From an uncultured Holophagaceae bacterium (GTDB lineage: Bacteria; Acidobacteriota; Holophagae; Holophagales; Holophagaceae), in assembly GCA_903937385.1 (NCBI GenBank), contig CAIZZF010000005.1, positions 124,001 to 188,000 of the forward strand: a stretch of DNA of 64,000 nt, written 5' to 3'. The translations under genes and the position numbers were made by a program. Positions 54,499 through 63,744 of this stretch are shown here, in pieces (within the stretch, counting starts at the first letter, position 1; every line of letters begins with the position of its first letter). Under the pieces are notes generated by a model. The model had not been told where the DNA came from. It was given only the letters and a program-made list of their open reading frames with translations, and searched no databases.

Positions 54499-56014
54499 CC
54501 GCCAACCGGCCCAGCTCCAGCGCGAAGCGCAGCTGCTGCAGCATCCCCTCCAGGTTCCAGGCGGGGTCGTAGCGGTCTGTGGGCCGGTGGTAGCGGGTCA
54601 GGAAGGCCGCAGCCTTGGCCTGGGCGGCGGCCTTGTCGCCCAGGTAGTCCCAGCCGCCGTCCAGGGAGAAGCCCGGCGACAACGCGGGGACGCCGACCTT
54701 GGCGAAGGGGAAGTGATCCGAGCGGAAGCAGAGTCCCGCAGGGTCAGCCTTGGGCGGCGTGAGCACCAGCCCCGTGGCCGCGGCGGCCTTGACACAGAGC
54801 TTCAGCAGCGCGGGCTCAGAGGAGCCCAGCAGCCCGATATCCCGGGTGGGGCCCACCACGTTGAGGCTCTCCAGGTTGATCACCAGCTTGGTGCGGGCCA
54901 GAGGCCAGAGGGGCGCCTCCACGTAGGCCGCCGAGCCCAGGAGGCCCTGCTCCTCGGCGCAGGGGAAGAAGAACAGCACGCTGCGCGCCGGCGGTTTCGC
55001 CGCCAGGGCCTGGGCGATCGCCAGCGCCCCCGCGCAGCCCGTGGCGTTGTCCACGGCTCCGGCGTAGATGGCTCCATCGGCGCCCTTGCCGAAGTGATCC
55101 CAGTGGGCGGAGTAGATCACCAGCTCCCGGGCCCGCTTCGGATCCCGGCCGCGCAGCAGGCCCGCGACGTTCCACTGCTCCAGGGTCCGAACGGCTGTGC
55201 GCAGGGAGCCCCGGGCATGGACGTTCAGCGACACCGGCTGGAAGGCCAGGCCGTCCGCCCCAGCGACGAGTGTCTGGAAATCTTGCCCGGCCAGCGCGAA
55301 GAGACGCCGGGCCGCGGCCTCCGTGAGCCATCCCTGCACCGCGCCGAGCTGTCCTGAGCCCGCGCGCTGGAAGCGCTCCTGGGACCAGCTGTTGCGCACC
55401 ACGGCCCAGCCGTAGCCCGCCGAAGCGTCCGTGTGGATCAGCAGCGCACCCGCGGCGCCCCGGCGGCGGGCCTCCTCGAACTTGTAGGTCCAGCGCCCCT
55501 CGTAGTTCTCCGCCTCGCAGCAGAGGGGCATGGGCGGGCCGTTCTTACGGTCGCCCACCAGCATCACCAGGATGCGGCCGCGCACGTCCAGGCCCTTGTA
55601 GTCGTCCCGGTGGCCGTCGGCAATCCCGTGGCCCACGAAGACCAGCGGGGCGTCCACGGCCAGCAGCGCCTCGGGAGCGGCCGCGCCCAGGGCCAGCTCT
55701 TCCCCCAGGGACGGCGTCAGCACGCCCTGCGGACCCTCGAAGCGGAGACTGCTGGCGGCTGAGTCCAGGCGCAGGCCCGCCAGCGCCACCTTCTGCCGGT
55801 AGCTGGCCCCGTTGGCGGGCGCCAGGCCCAGCGCCTGCAGCTGAGTCTCCAGGTAGCGCACAGCCAGCTCGCCGCCCCGCTGTCCGGTGCCGCGGCCCTC
55901 GAGGACATCATCCGCCAGGAAGGCCAGGTGGGCCCGCACGGTCCGCTCGTCCAGGCGCGGGGCCTGGGCCTCCAGGGTGAGACAGGCGAGCAGGGCGAGC
56001 AGGATCGGTTTCAA
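54485..56014 (-). CDS. Exported M28-family zinc aminopeptidase with PA domain, 509 aa
   Basis: A signal peptide (ILLALLACLTLEAQAP) starts the protein. A protease-associated (PA) insert lies at about 120-240 (PLVFVGHGIADGHRDDYKGL, GAAGALLIHTDASAGYG). The M28 metal centre is visible: YSAHWDHFGKGADG (His, Asp), GAVDNATGCAGALAIA (bridging Asp), FPCAEEQGLLGSAAYV (catalytic Glu pair), INLESLNV and SDHFPFAKVGVPAL (last His). It removes N-terminal residues from peptides outside the cytoplasm using two zinc ions. It is convergent with the membrane-protein gene, overlapping by 14 bases. Confidence 0.92.
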   Translation of the reverse strand: MKPILLALLACLTLEAQAPRLDERTVRAHLAFLADDVLEGRGTGQRGGELAVRYLETQLQALGLAPANGASYRQKVALAGLRLDSAASSLRFEGPQGVLTPSLGEELALGAAAPEALLAVDAPLVFVGHGIADGHRDDYKGLDVRGRILVMLVGDRKNGPPMPLCCEAENYEGRWTYKFEEARRRGAAGALLIHTDASAGYGWAVVRNSWSQERFQRAGSGQLGAVQGWLTEAAARRLFALAGQDFQTLVAGADGLAFQPVSLNVHARGSLRTAVRTLEQWNVAGLLRGRDPKRARELVIYSAHWDHFGKGADGAIYAGAVDNATGCAGALAIAQALAAKPPARSVLFFFPCAEEQGLLGSAAYVEAPLWPLARTKLVINLESLNVVGPTRDIGLLGSSEPALLKLCVKAAAATGLVLTPPKADPAGLCFRSDHFPFAKVGVPALSPGFSLDGGWDYLGDKAAAQAKAAAFLTRYHRPTDRYDPAWNLEGMLQQLRFALELGRLAATAR

Positions 56015-56052
56015 GGCGGCCTCCCAGGGTCCACCTTAGCCGTTCCAGCCCC

Positions 56053-56811
56053 TTAGAGGTTTTCCTTGAAGAAGTCCTGCAGGTGCCGCCAGCTGCGACG
56101 ATGGGCCGTCTCGTTGTAGGCCGCGCCCTTGCTGTTGTCGTTGCCAGCCTCTTTCTGGGTGAAAGCGTGGACGGCACCCGCATAGGCAATGAACACGTAG
56201 TCGGCCTTGGCCTTCCGCATCTCGTCCTGGAAGGCCGCCACCTCGGCGGCGGGCTCGTAGGGATCGTCGGCGCCGTGGCAGACCAGCACCTTGGCCGTGA
56301 TGGGGCCCGGCACGTAGGACGCAGGCACGTCCAGGCCGCCATGGAAGGAGACCACGGCCTTCACGCCCAGCCCGCCCCGGGCGGCCTCGAGGGCGCCGGT
56401 GCCGCCGAAGCAGTAGCCGATGACTGCCACCCGGGCGCCGTCCACATCCTTCTGCGCCTTCAGGGCCGCAATGGCTGCAGCCACGCGGCGCCGGTAGAGC
56501 GCACGGTCACCCTTGTAGGTCCCGGCCAGCTTGCCAGCCTCGCCCCCGGACTTGGGGTGCACGCCCTCGCCGTAGATGTCCGCCGCCAGAGCGACATAGC
56601 CCAGCTTCGCCAGATCGTCCGACACCCTGCGCTCGTGATCCGAGAGTCCCATCCACTGGTGGACCACGACCACACCCGGCACCTTGCCCTTGGCCCCGGC
56701 GGGCTGGGCCAGGTAGCCCGACAGCTTCGTGGCGCCATCCTGGTAGGCCAGCGGCTCCCCGGCAAAGGCAGGCAGAACAGCGAGGGAAAGGGCGAGGGCG
56801 GTGCGGCGCAT
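56053..56811 (-). CDS. Dienelactone-hydrolase-family protein, exported, 252 aa
   Basis: Signal peptide ALALSLAVLPAFAGEP; then a dienelactone hydrolase fold: VPGVVVVHQWMGLSDHERRV, DLAKLGYVALAADIYGEG, nucleophile VAVIGYCFGGTGALEAARGG (Cys in GYCFGG), KVLVCHGADDPYEPAAEVAA (Asp) and AGAVHAFTQKEAG (His). The Cys-His-Asp triad is the family's own. Related proteins cleave lactones or esters. GGAGG precedes ATG 56811. It lies between two palindromic or convergent neighbours and stands alone; substrate unknown. Confidence 0.88.
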   Translation of the reverse strand: MRRTALALSLAVLPAFAGEPLAYQDGATKLSGYLAQPAGAKGKVPGVVVVHQWMGLSDHERRVSDDLAKLGYVALAADIYGEGVHPKSGGEAGKLAGTYKGDRALYRRRVAAAIAALKAQKDVDGARVAVIGYCFGGTGALEAARGGLGVKAVVSFHGGLDVPASYVPGPITAKVLVCHGADDPYEPAAEVAAFQDEMRKAKADYVFIAYAGAVHAFTQKEAGNDNSKGAAYNETAHRRSWRHLQDFFKENL

Positions 56812-56878
56812 GGGGCCTCCGGTGGTGGGACTCCGATCATATAGCTGTTTGAACGTGGATTCCAGGAGAAGCAAAAGC

Positions 56879-56971
56879 AACCACTCTCGCAGAGGACGCG
56901 GAGAAGAACGCGGAGGGCACAGGGCTCCCCTGCGAATCTCTGCTGTCTCCGCGTCCTCTGCGAGAGTGGTT
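56879..56971. repeat. 26-bp perfect inverted repeat (CTCTCGCAGAGG type)
   Basis: Arms 56879-56904 and 56946-56971 are exact reverse complements over 26 bases (start AACCACTCTCGCAGAGGACG) around a 41-base loop. The motif differs from the CCACGAAG elements but the architecture (intergenic, long arms, short loop) is the same. It lies directly after dut and upstream of the dienelactone-hydrolase gene, both on the minus strand. Confidence 0.88.
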
Positions 56972-56976
56972 AGGCC

Positions 56977-57432
56977 CTAGCGCCCGGTGCTGCCGTAGCC
57001 GCCACTGCCGCGCTCGGTGTCGCCCAGGGCCTCGACGCTGGGCTCAGGCACCCAGGTCCAGCTGGCCACGGGGGCCACCAGCAGCTGGGCGATGCGCTCG
57101 CCGCGGCGCAGCTCGAAGGGCTGGTCGCCGTGGTTGACGAGCAGCACCTGCACCTCGCCGCGGTAGTCGGCATCGATGGTACCGGGCGCGTTCAGCACCG
57201 TGAGCCCATGCTTCAGGGCCAGTCCCGAGCGGGGCCGCACCTGGGCCTCGAAGCCCGGCGGGATGGCCATCACCAGTCCCGTGGGCACGAGCCGCCGCGC
57301 GCCGGGATCAAGCGCCCAGACCTCGCCTTCAGGCAGCGCCGCCCGCAGGTCCATGCCCGCCGCGTGGGCCGTGGCCGCCGAGGGCAGGTCAAGGCCGAGG
57401 CCGTGAGGGAGCTGATGGACCGGAATGCGCAT
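56977..57432 (-). CDS. dut: Deoxyuridine 5'-triphosphate nucleotidohydrolase (dUTPase)
   Basis: All five dUTPase motifs appear: [10 protein letters not shown] (1), [10 protein letters not shown] (2), [15 protein letters not shown] (3), [13 protein letters not shown] (4) and the C-terminal [11 protein letters not shown] (5). It hydrolyses dUTP to dUMP and pyrophosphate as a homotrimer, keeping uracil out of DNA and feeding dTMP synthesis. The 151-residue length fits. ATG 57432 has AGGGAC about nine bases upstream. It follows RlmN on the same strand with a 47-base gap. Confidence 0.95.
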   Translation of the reverse strand: MRIPVHQLPHGLGLDLPSAATAHAAGMDLRAALPEGEVWALDPGARRLVPTGLVMAIPPGFEAQVRPRSGLALKHGLTVLNAPGTIDADYRGEVQVLLVNHGDQPFELRRGERIAQLLVAPVASWTWVPEPSVEALGDTERGSGGYGSTGR

Positions 57433-57479
57433 GAGAAAAGAGTCCCTGGAACGGGGAGAAAACGCAAAGGGGTCGTCCC

Positions 57480-58562
57480 TCAGCCCCGCACCGGGGGCTT
57501 CACCAGCTGCCCGCAGGCGCCCTGGATGTCGCGGCCGCGGCTGCGGCGGACGGTGACGAAGCAGCCCCGGCCCTTGAGCCACCCGGCAAACTGCTGGACG
57601 CGGGCCTCGTCCGGAGCGCGGAGGGCGCTGGCGTCGTGCTCGTTGAGGGGGATGAGGTTCAGGTTGTGCGCCGAGCGCAGGTCCCCCAACCAGTCCGCCA
57701 GGCGCGCGGCATCGCCCTCGGTGTCGTTCTCCCCGGCGATGAGCACGTATTCGAAGGTGAACTTCTCACCGCGGCGGGGGCCCCAGGCATCCAGGGCCTG
57801 GCGCAGGCGGGCCAGGTTCCACACCCGATTCACGGGCATGGTGCGGCTGCGGGCCTCATCTGTGGTGGCGTTGAGGCTGAGGGCCAGCAGCGGGCGCGGC
57901 TCCAGGGTTGCCAGCTTCTCGATGCCGCTCACCAGGCCCGAGGTGCTCACGGTGATGCGGCCCTTGCCCAGGCCCAGGCCCGCGGGGTGGCAGAGCAATC
58001 GGATGGCGCGGTGCAGGTGGTCCAGGTTGTGGAGGGGCTCGCCCATGCCCATGAACACCAGGGTCAGCTCGTGGCCCCGGGTGGGCCCCAGCGCTGCCAT
58101 CATCGCCAGCACCTGGCCCAGGATCTCGCCCGGCTGGAGGTTGCGCAGGATGCCCATGCTGCCCGTGGCGCAGAAGGTGCAGCCCATGGCGCAGCCCACC
58201 TGGCTGGAGACGCAGTAGGTCACACGGGGATTGCGCACGCGGCGCGGCATGTGGACGGCCTCGATGCGCTTCCCGTCCGCCAGCTCCAGGGCCAGCTTGG
58301 TGGCGCCGTCCTCCGAGGGCTGGCGCTCCACAATGCCCGGCAGCGCGAGGTCCGCGACTCCCTCGAGCCAGCGGCGGATGGCGGGGCCGAGCACCGGCCC
58401 ACCGGCCTCCCAGGTCCAGGGGCGGTGCAGGCGGCGGAAGGTCTCCAGGGCGCTGCCGGGACAGCCCAGGGAGGCAAAGTCCTCCGGGAACATCGACCAG
58501 GCCGAGGGCAGTCCCTCCCGCTCGGGGGCGGGGCGGTCCCAGGGCATGGCCCCGGCGGCCAT
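57480..58562 (-). CDS. rlmN: 23S rRNA (adenine2503-C2)-methyltransferase RlmN
   Basis: Radical-SAM motif [11 protein letters not shown] (CxxxCxxC) at about 130-140, [32 protein letters not shown] and [20 protein letters not shown]; the C-terminal region [15 protein letters not shown] holds the second catalytic Cys. It uses two SAM molecules to methylate C2 of A2503 in 23S rRNA and A37 of some tRNAs. ATG 58562 overlaps the stop codon of the M16 peptidase gene by one base (TGATG), so the two are coupled. Length 360 is typical. Confidence 0.95.
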   Translation of the reverse strand: MAAGAMPWDRPAPEREGLPSAWSMFPEDFASLGCPGSALETFRRLHRPWTWEAGGPVLGPAIRRWLEGVADLALPGIVERQPSEDGATKLALELADGKRIEAVHMPRRVRNPRVTYCVSSQVGCAMGCTFCATGSMGILRNLQPGEILGQVLAMMAALGPTRGHELTLVFMGMGEPLHNLDHLHRAIRLLCHPAGLGLGKGRITVSTSGLVSGIEKLATLEPRPLLALSLNATTDEARSRTMPVNRVWNLARLRQALDAWGPRRGEKFTFEYVLIAGENDTEGDAARLADWLGDLRSAHNLNLIPLNEHDASALRAPDEARVQQFAGWLKGRGCFVTVRRSRGRDIQGACGQLVKPPVRG

Positions 58563-59830
58563 CAGGCGACCAGGTCCTGCGGGCGGACGTCGCAGCCGGC
58601 GCGGCTGCCGAGGACGCTCACACCGAGCTGGGCCGGATCCAGCAGGGTCTGGGCCATGCGCGCCAGGTCCTCCAGGGTGACGGCCGCGATCTCGGCCATC
58701 TGCTGGTCCAGGCTGCGGAGGCCACCTTGGTGGATGGCCTGGTGGGCCAGGCTGAACATCCGGCTGCTGCTGCTCTCCTGGCTGAACACCAGGCCGGTGC
58801 GGGCCTGGAGCTTGGCCCGCTCGAGCTCGTCCGCGCCCACGCCCAGGTCGCGGATGCGGGCGCACTCGGCCATGGTGCGCTGCACCAGCTCGCGGAGCTG
58901 GGCCGGGGCGCAGGAGGCGCTGATCTGCAGGGCGCCCGTGTCGGCGTAGGGGCTGAGGTAGCTGCCCACCTGGTAGCAGAGGCCCCGCCGCTCGCGCAGC
59001 TCCAGGAAGAGGCGCGAGGCCATGCCGCCCCCGAGCACGTGGCTCAGGAGGTGCGTCGCGGCGCGGTCCGGCGAGCGGTGCCCCGGGGCGGGAAATCCCA
59101 GCACCAGGCTCGCCTGCTGGAGGTCCTTGCGGCGCACGTTCCGCAGGAAGGAACGGCTCTGCGCGAGCACCTCGGGCGCATGGGCGGTGGTCTTCGGCAG
59201 GCGGTCCAGGATGGGCTGGAGCAGCTCCAGGAAGGGACCCTCGGCGATGTCGCCCGCGGCCGCCACCACCAGGTTCGGGGCCCGGTAGGTGTGGTCGAAG
59301 AAGGCCCGGGCCTCCTTGGCGCCATACTCGGCCACCTGCTCGGGTCGGCCCAGGATCGGGTGCGCCAGGGGCGTGCCCTCCCAGAAGCCGCCGTAGAACA
59401 TCTCGCTGACCCAGTCGTCAGGCTGGTCCTCGCTCTGGGCGATCTCCTCCAGGATGACGCTGCGCTCCCGCACCAGTTCCTCAGGGTCGAACCGGGGCGC
59501 CGTCATCAGCTCGCCGAGCAGATGCACCAGCTCCGGCAGCTGCTCCGCCAGCACCTTGCCGTAGAAGCAGGCCACCTCCTTGCCGGTGAAGGCATCCACA
59601 TGGCCGCCCAGGCGATCCGTGGCCGCGGCCAGCTCGTCGGGGGTGGGATAGGCCTCGGTGCCCTTGAAGACCGTGTGCTCCAGGAAGTGGGCCAGGCCCT
59701 CCTCGGCCTGACCTTCGTGGCGCGAGCCGCGTCGCACCCAGAAGCCCACGGAGCAGCTCCGCACGTGCGGGAGCGGCTCAATGTAGATCTCGGTGCCTTC
59801 CGGCGTGACGGTGGGGAGTGGTAGGGCCAT
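58562..59830 (-). CDS. M16-family zinc peptidase, 422 aa
   Basis: The inverted zinc motif HFLEH at about 48-52 in GLAHFLEHTVFKGTEAYPTP, with the distal Glu region (FTGKEVACFYGKVLAEQLPE; ERSVILEEIAQSEDQPDDWV), is the M16B signature of mitochondrial-processing-peptidase-like enzymes (YmxG/PqqL type). Its second half (QQASLVLGFPAPGHRSPDRA; LSHVLGGGMASRLFLELRER; GLCYQVGSYLSPYADTGALQ) is the structural repeat. Probably a cytoplasmic or periplasmic peptidase with no signal peptide. It is coupled to rlmN and divergent from the quinone oxidoreductase. Confidence 0.93.
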   Translation of the reverse strand: MALPLPTVTPEGTEIYIEPLPHVRSCSVGFWVRRGSRHEGQAEEGLAHFLEHTVFKGTEAYPTPDELAAATDRLGGHVDAFTGKEVACFYGKVLAEQLPELVHLLGELMTAPRFDPEELVRERSVILEEIAQSEDQPDDWVSEMFYGGFWEGTPLAHPILGRPEQVAEYGAKEARAFFDHTYRAPNLVVAAAGDIAEGPFLELLQPILDRLPKTTAHAPEVLAQSRSFLRNVRRKDLQQASLVLGFPAPGHRSPDRAATHLLSHVLGGGMASRLFLELRERRGLCYQVGSYLSPYADTGALQISASCAPAQLRELVQRTMAECARIRDLGVGADELERAKLQARTGLVFSQESSSSRMFSLAHQAIHQGGLRSLDQQMAEIAAVTLEDLARMAQTLLDPAQLGVSVLGSRAGCDVRPQDLVA

Positions 59831-59936
59831 TCAGTCAGTCTATCGTCCAATGGCCCCGGGGGCTTTGCCGAAGGCCGGAGGGATACCTGGATTGAGGGCC
59901 GGCATTGCGACAGACTGGCAGCCCATGGAGGTGCTC

Positions 59937-60923
59937 GTGAACCATCGCATCCAGTTCGAGGCAACCGGAAGTCCCGAGGTCCTGGGGTGGGTAGAGGCCC
60001 CCCTCTCGGAACCGGGTCCTGGCGAGGTCCGCGTCCGCAACACCGCCATCGGCGTGAACTTCATCGACATCTACCAGCGCCTGGGGTTCTACCCCGTGAC
60101 ACTGCCGGCGCCCCTGGGCTTCGAGGCCGCGGGCGTCGTCGAGGGCCTGGGCACAGGGGTCACCGGGCTGGCCGTGGGTCAGCGGGTCGCCTATGTGGAT
60201 GGCCCCACGGGCTCCTACGCCGAGGCCCGGAACTACTCGGCCCATCGCCTGGTCTCGCTGCCGGACACGGTCTCCGACGACCAGGCCGCCGCCCTGCTGT
60301 TCAAGGGCCTGACCACCCACATGCTCATCCGGCGGGTCTGGCGCCGGGAGAACGGACCCTGGGCCCTGGTGCACGCGGCGGCCGGTGGCGTGGGCCTGCT
60401 GCTGACGCGCTGGCTCACCCACGAGGGCGGCCGGGTCATCGGCGTGGTGAGCACCCCGGAGAAGGCCAAGGCCGTGGTGGCCGAGGGGGCCGAGGCGGTC
60501 ATCGTCGTCCCCCGCGGAGGTTCCTACAAGGAGTTGGCCGCCGAGGTGAAGCAGCTCACCGGAGGTCTTGGGGTGGGCACGGCCTTCGATTCCACGGGCA
60601 AGGACACCTGGGAGGCCTCCCTGGACAGCCTCGCCCCCTTCGGCCTGCTGGCCTCCTTCGGCCGCGCCAGCGGCGCACCCCCTGCAGTGGAGCTGGTGGA
60701 GCTGGGTCGGCGCGGCTCCCTGGCCGTGCAGCGGCCCACCTTCTTCAACCACATCGCTACGCCGGAGGCCCTGCAGGCCGCCGCCAAGGACCTCTTCGAC
60801 GCCCACGCCCAGGGCATCCTCAAGGCCCATATCCACACCCGGATGCCACTCAAGGAAGCGGGTGCCGCCCACGCCCTCCTGGAGTCCCGCGCCACCACCG
60901 GCGCCGTTGTCCTGGTGCCTTGA
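59937..60923 (+). CDS. NADPH:quinone oxidoreductase (zeta-crystallin type), 328 aa
   Basis: Medium-chain reductase without catalytic zinc: NTAIGVNFIDIYQRLGFYPV, LGFEAAGVVEGLGTGV, VAYVDGPTGSYAEARNYSAH, nucleotide loop ALVHAAAGGVGLLLTRWL (AAxGGVG), and GSYKELAAEVKQLTGGLGV. QOR-type enzymes reduce quinones by one electron using NADPH. Start GTG 59937 has GGAGG five bases upstream; ATG 59925 would add four residues. It lies between two minus-strand operons and before a palindromic repeat. Confidence 0.92.
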   Translation: MNHRIQFEATGSPEVLGWVEAPLSEPGPGEVRVRNTAIGVNFIDIYQRLGFYPVTLPAPLGFEAAGVVEGLGTGVTGLAVGQRVAYVDGPTGSYAEARNYSAHRLVSLPDTVSDDQAAALLFKGLTTHMLIRRVWRRENGPWALVHAAAGGVGLLLTRWLTHEGGRVIGVVSTPEKAKAVVAEGAEAVIVVPRGGSYKELAAEVKQLTGGLGVGTAFDSTGKDTWEASLDSLAPFGLLASFGRASGAPPAVELVELGRRGSLAVQRPTFFNHIATPEALQAAAKDLFDAHAQGILKAHIHTRMPLKEAGAAHALLESRATTGAVVLVP

Positions 60924-60940
60924 CCAAGAAGCGAAGGATT

Positions 60941-61018
60941 AACCACGAAGACCACTAAGACCACGAAGGAAAGACGGCCTACCCTGTCTTCCTTCGTGGT
61001 CTTTCCGTCTTCGTGGTG
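60941..61018. repeat. Palindromic CCACGAAG-type intergenic repeat, copy 3
   Basis: CCACGAAGACCACTAAGACC (from 60943) to GGAAAGAC on the left and CTGTCTTCCTTCGTGGTCTT to GTCTTCGTGG (60984-61016) on the right are complementary over about 25 of 33 positions. It lies between the convergent quinone oxidoreductase and the ABC-2 permease gene. Confidence 0.8.
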
Positions 61019-61057
61019 AGAAGTTGTTCTTCTCTCAGTCCCGGCGGGCAGCGACGA

Positions 61058-61843
61058 TCAGCCTTCCGCTTCGCTCCCGGCGAGGCCCACGGGGGTGCGC
61101 TGGAGCTTCCAGCCGGCGAAGGCCCAGCAGAGGGCGCCGAAGGCCACCAGAATCAGGAAGGCCAGCAGCGGGTGGGTCGTCACCTGCTCCTGGGCCAGCA
61201 GCTGGCTGGTCTGCACCGACGTCGACCGGCTGCCCGCGAGGCTCTCGATGTAGTGCGTGAAGGTGAGCCGCTGCAGGAAGGGCGGGAAGATCCGCACCAG
61301 GGGCTCCCAGATGAAGAAGTAGAGGGCGCCCCACAGGGTCCCCCGCTTGAAGAGCAGGCCCACCAGCGTCATGAGCGCCAGCTCGCCCCACCAGGCCCCC
61401 ACCTGGGCGCCGAGGCGGCCCAGCAGCAGGGAGGGATCACCCCCCAGGAGCTGCAGGCCCAGGGTGCCCACCACCAGCCAGAGCGCACCCCACAGGAACC
61501 AGGGCAGGCCCTTGCCCAGCGGCAGGGCCCAGGCCGGTGCGGGCCGCACCAGCAGCAGGGGCAGGGTGCGCTGCTCCAGGTCCTCGCGGATGCCCGCCGG
61601 GGCCGCCACCAGGGCCATGATGGGCAGCATCATGCGGATCATCTCGTGGAAGATCTGGAGGGCTTCGCCCGCGCTGGACTCCGCGCCCTGCAGTCGGGCG
61701 ATGAGGTGCCCGCCGAGGACCAGCACCACGGGCCCGATGGCGCTGGCCGCCAGCACCCAGCCGCGGCCCTGGAAGATGCGCGGCGCATAGCCCAGCGCCA
61801 TGGCGCGGATCGTCGCCAGGGGTGAGGGGGCGGTTGTCGTCAT
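61058..61843 (-). CDS. ABC-2-type transporter permease, 261 aa
   Basis: About six hydrophobic helices with the ABC-2 layout (GWVLAASAIGPVVLVLGGHL; MLPIMALVAAPAGIREDLEQ; LPLLLVRPAPAWALPLGK; LALMTLVGLLFKRGTLWG; HPLLAFLILVAFGALCWAF). The sequence EDLEQRTLPLLLVRPAP resembles the EExrGtl cytoplasmic loop of exporters. It comes last in the minus-strand cluster, after the terminator-like hairpin at 61.9 kb and the ATPase gene. Substrate unknown; gene neighbourhood suggests an ATP-driven exporter or membrane-remodelling complex. Confidence 0.82.
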   Translation of the reverse strand: MTTTAPSPLATIRAMALGYAPRIFQGRGWVLAASAIGPVVLVLGGHLIARLQGAESSAGEALQIFHEMIRMMLPIMALVAAPAGIREDLEQRTLPLLLVRPAPAWALPLGKGLPWFLWGALWLVVGTLGLQLLGGDPSLLLGRLGAQVGAWWGELALMTLVGLLFKRGTLWGALYFFIWEPLVRIFPPFLQRLTFTHYIESLAGSRSTSVQTSQLLAQEQVTTHPLLAFLILVAFGALCWAFAGWKLQRTPVGLAGSEAEG

Positions 61844-61886
61844 GTCTTCCCCTTCGTGCAGTGGGCGAGCCGTGCGAAATGGAAAA

Positions 61887-61915
61887 GCCAGGGACGGGCT
61901 TCGCCCGCCCCTGGC
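61887..61915 (-). terminator. Hairpin terminator inside the ABC exporter cluster
   Basis: GCCAGGG-A-CGGGC and GCCCG-C-CCCTGGC form a long GC stem with a TTC-type loop, and on the minus strand it is followed by TTTTCC. It lies between the ATPase (ends 61962) and the second permease (starts 61843), so it may reduce expression of that permease. Confidence 0.7.
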
Positions 61916-61961
61916 GCGGGGGCCCGGGGGTGTACGCGCAGCGTGGAACCCCCGGATGACA

Positions 61962-62881
<920 letters not shown>

Positions 62882-62882
<1 letters not shown>

Positions 62883-63742
62883 CAGATCACCGCCTCCGAG
62901 GGCTTCGTCCGCTTCGCGGCGACGAAGGTCCAGAGCCCGATGTGGGCGGCGGTGCCCACCAGCGCCGGCACCCAGGCCACCAGGGGATGGTCCACCCCCA
63001 CCAGCAGCTGGGGCCAGGCCTCGGCCAGCAGCACGGGGTTGAGGGCATCGATGCCCCGGAACCCGGTGAGGTGGTGGATCATGCTGGCCAGGGTGCCCGC
63101 TCCCAGGACCAGGCCCAGCACCCAGCCAATGCCGGCCCGGGGGGTGGAGGCCATGCTGGAGGCGCCCACGGCCAGGGAGCCCATGAGGACCGAGCTGAGG
63201 GCCATGGCGGGCAGGAGGCGGAGGGGAGCCGTGGCCCAGACAGGGCCGTTGAGGCCCGCCAGCAGCAGCGACATGAGCCAGGGCAGGATCGCGAAGGGCA
63301 GCAGGATCGCAAAGGGCAGTGCCGAGGCGAAGCCCAGCTTGGCCAGCAGGTAGTCCCGGGGGGCCACCGGGTGGGCATACATCAGGGGGCGCACCCGGTA
63401 GAGGGTGTCCCGGGCCACCAGCCCGCCGCCCACCAGGGCCACCAGGAACCAGAGCAGGTAGCTGGCGGGGTTCAGCAGGTCCGCCTGGAAGGCGGCGCCC
63501 TGGGTCAGGATGGTCTTGGCGAAGTCCTGCATGGGCTTGAAGGCCTGGTTGGTGTTCAGCAGGTGGTCCACGTAGATGCGTGCGATCTTCCAGAGCAGCA
63601 TGGCCAGGAAGGCGAACCCGAAGAAGCGGCCGATCTTCTGCCGCCAGAGCCGGGTGAGGTCAAAGCGCATGAGCACCACGGCCGGAGGGTGGCCATGGCG
63701 CAGGTCCGGCGCCGGGGGCAGCGTGGGGGCGTAGATGGGCAT
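62882..63742 (-). CDS. ABC-2-type transporter permease, 286 aa
   Basis: A cytoplasmic N-terminus (DLTRLWRQKIGRFFGFAFLA) and about six transmembrane helices (SYLLWFLVALVGGGLVARDT; KLGFASALPFAILLPFAI; LLPAMALSSVLMGSLAVGAS; GIGWVLGLVLGAGTLASMI; VAWVPALVGTAAHIGLWTFV) fit the ABC-2 exporter permease. Coupled to the downstream ATPase by a one-base overlap and to an upstream ATPase two bases away. Substrate unknown. Confidence 0.85.
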
Positions 63743-63744
63743 GG

